Origin: Methylotetracoccus oryzae
Lineage (GTDB): Bacteria; Pseudomonadota; Gammaproteobacteria; Methylococcales; Methylococcaceae
Length of the DNA stretch: 64,000 nucleotides
NCBI RefSeq assembly: GCF_006175985.1
Contig: NZ_SRSH01000020.1
Location: 1 to 64,000, forward strand
Direction of reading: 5' to 3'
In this document: one piece after another, positions 61,368 to 64,000 of the stretch
Numbering within the stretch: position 1 is the stretch's first letter
Layout of the letters: each line of letters starts with the position of its first letter
Program-made: the position numbers and the translations under genes
Notes under the pieces: model-generated
What the model was told of the DNA's origin: nothing
What the model saw: only the letters and a program-made list of their open reading frames with translations
Databases searched by the model: none

Positions 61368-63272
61368 ATGCTGACTCCCCGTTTCCACTCCCTCCGTACG
61401 CGTTTGTTATGGGGCATCGGTCTGCCGTTGCTGGCCCTGCAGTTCGCGGTGATCGCACTCGAGTACCGCCTCGGGCGTGATGAGGCACTCGATGCGATGC
61501 GCCGAGAACTCGGCACGCTGACCCGTCTGGTTGCGGTGCGGATCGATCAGGCGTTGTCTCAGGTCGCACAGACCACGCAGACGAAGCTTCGCCTCTTGGC
61601 CTTGAATCCGGAGTTCAGCGACACGCAGCGTGAACGTTTGCTGCGCATCGATGCCGGCGGGCGAAATCTCGCGTTTCGGTCGGTCCTGGCTTTTCGACGC
61701 AAACCCGCCCGGCCCGCCGATCCTCTGCGGTTGTACGTCCTGCCGGAGGACGGTCCGGTCGAGCCTGCCGATCCGAGAACGGAATCTGTCCTAAAGGCGG
61801 CTTGGCTGGATCGAGCGCTGGCGGCCCGGAGCGGGTTCTGGTCGGGGCCGCATCAGGCCGTCGGTGGCGTCCCGGGGACGGTCGTCAGCTACGTCGCGCC
61901 GATGCTGTCACATCCGAAACTCGACGGCGCCGTCAGCGTCGAGGTGCCGGTCGAGCGACTGCAATCGGTACTTCGCGATGCGGACTTCGAGTCGGGCGGC
62001 TTCTGGATCGCGGATCGGGCCGGTACGGCCCTCGCCACGGACGATGTGCAACCGCCGCCCGCAGTTCTTGTCGCCAACTGGATCGCCCCGGTTTTCGAAC
62101 CGGGCTGGCGTGAGCGCAGCGAGGGAGAAAGAATCATCCGCCCATCGGCAGATGCGACCGGCGGTTCACAGCGCTGGCTCTTGATCGCCCCGCTACCGGC
62201 CACGGGCTGGGCTTTGTTGGCGAGCGTGGACGAACAGGCCGTTCTGGCCACCGTCAGGTCCCGGCTGCGGCGACAGGTGGTGGTATATGCGTTCGGAACG
62301 GCCGCCGTGCTGAGCCTGCTGGCCTGGCTTTCGGCCCGGGCCACCCGACCCTTGGTGCCGCTGGCGGAGGCTGCCCGCCGCGCGGCGGCGGGTGATCTGG
62401 AGGCGCGCGTTGCTGGTCCACTGGGTCGCGACGAGCTCGGCCGATTCAGCATGGTCTTCAATCGGATGATGGCGGATCTCAAGGCCAACGTCGCGGGGCG
62501 CATCGAGGCAACGGCCGCGCGCCAGGCCGTAGAGAGCGAGCTGGAAGTGGCACTGAAGATCCAGCGGACCTTGCTGCCGGCGCCGTTTCCTGTCGTCCTG
62601 GGTGTCGAGATCGCCACGCGATTCGTGCCTGCACGGTACGTTGCGGGTGACTTCTACGACCACTTCCTTCTCGGGCCGGAGACCTTGGTCGTCGCGATCG
62701 CTGACGTCTCCGGCAAAGGTGTGGCCGCGGCGTTGTTCATGGCGGCCGCGCGAACATCGATTCGGAACTTCACCCGGCCGGGTGTCAGCCCGGCCGAGAC
62801 GCTGGCCGCGGTCAACCGCGCGCTGTTCGAAGACAATCGCCAGTTGGTTTTCGTGACGACGTTCCTGGCGCATTATGACCTTCCGACAGGTTGCCTGACC
62901 TATGCGAATGCTGGCCACAACTTCCCTTACGTAGTCCGGTCCGACGGCACGCCGGAGGTCCTGGGAGACTCGACCGGGCCGCTGCTCGCCGTGTTCGATA
63001 ACGCCGAATTCGGCGATCGGCAAGCTCAACTCGGCGACGGCGACACACTGGTGCTCTACACGGATGGTGTCGTCGAGGCCAGTGATCCGGGTGGTGAACT
63101 GTATGGCGAAGAGCGGCTGGAGGCCTTGCTGCGGAGCAACGCCACAGCTTCCCCCGAAGCGCTTTGCACGCGGATAACGGAAACCGTACAGCAACACTGT
63201 GTCGGCGCACCGCAGGATGACGTGACGCTACTGGTGCTGCGGCGGCAGGCCGTCACGGGAGCGCATGGATAG
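61368..63272 (+). CDS. Membrane-bound PP2C (SpoIIE/RsbU-type) phosphatase with sensor and HAMP domain
   Basis: This 634-residue protein has an N-terminal transmembrane helix (GIGLPLLALQFAVIAL, about 16-31) and an extracytoplasmic sensor region of the dCache type (about 40-290). A second transmembrane helix (VVVYAFGTAAVLSLLAWLSA, about 303-322) precedes the HAMP domain (ATRPLVPLAEAARRAAAGDL). The PP2C-SpoIIE domain (about 380-630) has RYVAGDFYDHF, IADVSGKGVAAAL and YTDGVVEAS with metal-binding Asp residues. It would dephosphorylate a STAS antagonist, presumably the product of 63754-64000, in a partner switch with the RsbW-like kinase. The ATG at 61368 is used; a TTG four codons upstream is possible. 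Confidence 0.92.
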   Translation: MLTPRFHSLRTRLLWGIGLPLLALQFAVIALEYRLGRDEALDAMRRELGTLTRLVAVRIDQALSQVAQTTQTKLRLLALNPEFSDTQRERLLRIDAGGRNLAFRSVLAFRRKPARPADPLRLYVLPEDGPVEPADPRTESVLKAAWLDRALAARSGFWSGPHQAVGGVPGTVVSYVAPMLSHPKLDGAVSVEVPVERLQSVLRDADFESGGFWIADRAGTALATDDVQPPPAVLVANWIAPVFEPGWRERSEGERIIRPSADATGGSQRWLLIAPLPATGWALLASVDEQAVLATVRSRLRRQVVVYAFGTAAVLSLLAWLSARATRPLVPLAEAARRAAAGDLEARVAGPLGRDELGRFSMVFNRMMADLKANVAGRIEATAARQAVESELEVALKIQRTLLPAPFPVVLGVEIATRFVPARYVAGDFYDHFLLGPETLVVAIADVSGKGVAAALFMAAARTSIRNFTRPGVSPAETLAAVNRALFEDNRQLVFVTTFLAHYDLPTGCLTYANAGHNFPYVVRSDGTPEVLGDSTGPLLAVFDNAEFGDRQAQLGDGDTLVLYTDGVVEASDPGGELYGEERLEALLRSNATASPEALCTRITETVQQHCVGAPQDDVTLLVLRRQAVTGAHG

Positions 63273-63291
63273 GATCCTGCCTCGCGTGGGG

Positions 63292-63738
63292 TCAAGCCTC
63301 TTCGATGGGGGAGATGAAGCGTACGGTCACCCTGTTTTTTCCGTTCGTGCGGCGGTATTGGATGCTGGACGCGAGACGCTGCGTGATGAACAGACCGAGA
63401 CCGCCGATCGGACGCTGGTCGATCGGCAATGAGGTGTCGGGCACAGGCGCAGATAGCGGATCGAAGCTGGTTCCGTCGTCTTCGAGCGTCAGTGTGAATC
63501 CGGCCGGATCCTGCTCCAGTCGGATCGCTATCGAATGGGTTCCGGACCCTGCATCATCATCGCCAACGAAGGCGTAACTCACGATGTTCGCAAACAGTTC
63601 CTCAAGTGCGAACTGAATCGCGAATACGGTATTCGGGATGCAACCGGCCCGTTCCAGGAAAGCTGCAGTCTGTTCCGCGATGGCGCTCAGTTCCTCGATG
63701 CGACTGGTCGCCGTCAGTTCCAGCGTGTTGCTGCTCAT
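63292..63738 (-). CDS. RsbW-like anti-sigma factor / serine kinase (HATPase_c)
   Basis: This 148-residue protein has the GHKL ATP-binding fold: N-box FALEELFANIVSYAF (about 43-57), G1 LEDDGTSFDPL (about 88-98) and G2 RPIGGLGLFITQRL (about 114-127). This is the domain of RsbW/SpoIIAB kinases, which phosphorylate a STAS antagonist and bind a sigma factor or other target. It is convergent with the PP2C phosphatase (20-bp gap) and follows the STAS gene on the same strand with a 15-bp gap, completing a three-component partner switch. Confidence 0.93.
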   Translation of the reverse strand: MSSNTLELTATSRIEELSAIAEQTAAFLERAGCIPNTVFAIQFALEELFANIVSYAFVGDDDAGSGTHSIAIRLEQDPAGFTLTLEDDGTSFDPLSAPVPDTSLPIDQRPIGGLGLFITQRLASSIQYRRTNGKNRVTVRFISPIEEA

Positions 63739-63753
63739 GGGGCGCCGAGCAGG

Positions 63754-64000
63754 TCAGTCGATCCGGATCGGCCCGTCCAGCCCCGCGATCTTGAACACCT
63801 TCTTGATGGTCGGCGCGGTGTTCACGAGGCAGACGTTGCCGTTCCCCACGGCCCGGGTGGCCAGTATGCATAAGCGCAGGAACGATGACGCGACGAACGA
63901 AACCTCGGCGAGATCGAAGGTGATGCCCTGGTTCGATTCCTGGAGCCGCGACAGCAACGGTTCCGTGATGCGCTCGCACCGTTCGGTGTCGAGCCTTCCG
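63754..64000 (-). CDS. STAS-domain anti-sigma factor antagonist (partial, runs off right edge)
   Basis: The C-terminal 81 residues are visible. They include LLSRLQESNQGITFDLAEVS and FVASSFLRLCILATRAV, where the STAS phosphorylation-site Ser lies in V-S-F-V-A-S-S-F, then VCLVNTAPTIKKVFKIAGLD. This is the SpoIIAA/RsbV type of small domain that the RsbW-like kinase would phosphorylate and the PP2C phosphatase would restore. The N-terminus is outside the window. Confidence 0.9.
   Translation of the reverse strand, partial: GRLDTERCERITEPLLSRLQESNQGITFDLAEVSFVASSFLRLCILATRAVGNGNVCLVNTAPTIKKVFKIAGLDGPIRID

Overview
This window is a high-GC, gene-dense chromosomal segment that looks gammaproteobacterial. 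The indicators are rpoH next to ftsY, ispB followed by tRNA-Pro, a SURF1/DUF2909 cytochrome-oxidase assembly neighbourhood, hemN plus a hemG-type flavodoxin, and a two-subunit pyruvate carboxylase. I cannot name the species from sequence alone. Heme A synthase and SURF1 imply aerobic respiration with a heme A-containing oxidase.

Region 1 (1-7008) is accessory. An IS5-family element end abuts a compact minus-strand operon encoding an excisionase-type HTH protein, a GrpE-like mini protein, a divergent Hsp70 and an AAA+ ATPase. Two decayed copies of the C-terminal domain of a REP-associated-type transposase follow, then a Fic protein with its own inhibitory motif, operator-like palindromes and a 36-bp perfect hairpin. 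The region abuts the 3' end of tRNA-Pro(CGG), a classic integration site. The chaperone/AAA+ operon is a good candidate for an undescribed system.

Region 2 (7009-17150) holds ispB, a VanZ-like protein, a polysaccharide deacetylase, a small secreted crystallin-fold protein, YebE-like (DUF533) and OmpA/DUF937 envelope proteins, a BLUF photosensor and a transglutaminase. The 3' end of the transglutaminase gene and a linked secreted-protein gene are tandemly duplicated. The second transglutaminase piece is a dead fragment.

Region 3 (17775-30369) carries a GldA/GldF/GldG/DUF4340 ABC-type operon, a Crp/Fnr regulator and two convergent giant paralogues with zinc-ribbon, class III cyclase, AAA and helical-repeat regions.

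Region 4 (30443-40025) is a five-gene minus-strand operon: an FAD-dependent phytoene-desaturase-like oxidoreductase, an unknown protein, a second polyprenyl synthetase, a tandem acetoacetate-decarboxylase-fold protein and an epimerase. It lies divergent to a FadL-type outer-membrane channel and looks like an uncharacterised isoprenoid or lipid pathway.

Region 5 (40247-47427) includes rpoH preceded by a perfect CIRCE element, then one reading frame that fuses heme A synthase (CtaA) to the SRP receptor FtsY. A cytochrome-oxidase accessory protein, SURF1, DUF2909, a degenerate PAS-GGDEF protein and a Nei/Fpg DNA glycosylase follow.

Region 6 (47694-64000) is mostly housekeeping: zwf, glgB, hemN, hemG and pycA/pycB. 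It also has a large RTX/FG-GAP secreted protein and ends in a partner-switching module (PP2C phosphatase, RsbW-like kinase, STAS antagonist) that runs off the right edge.
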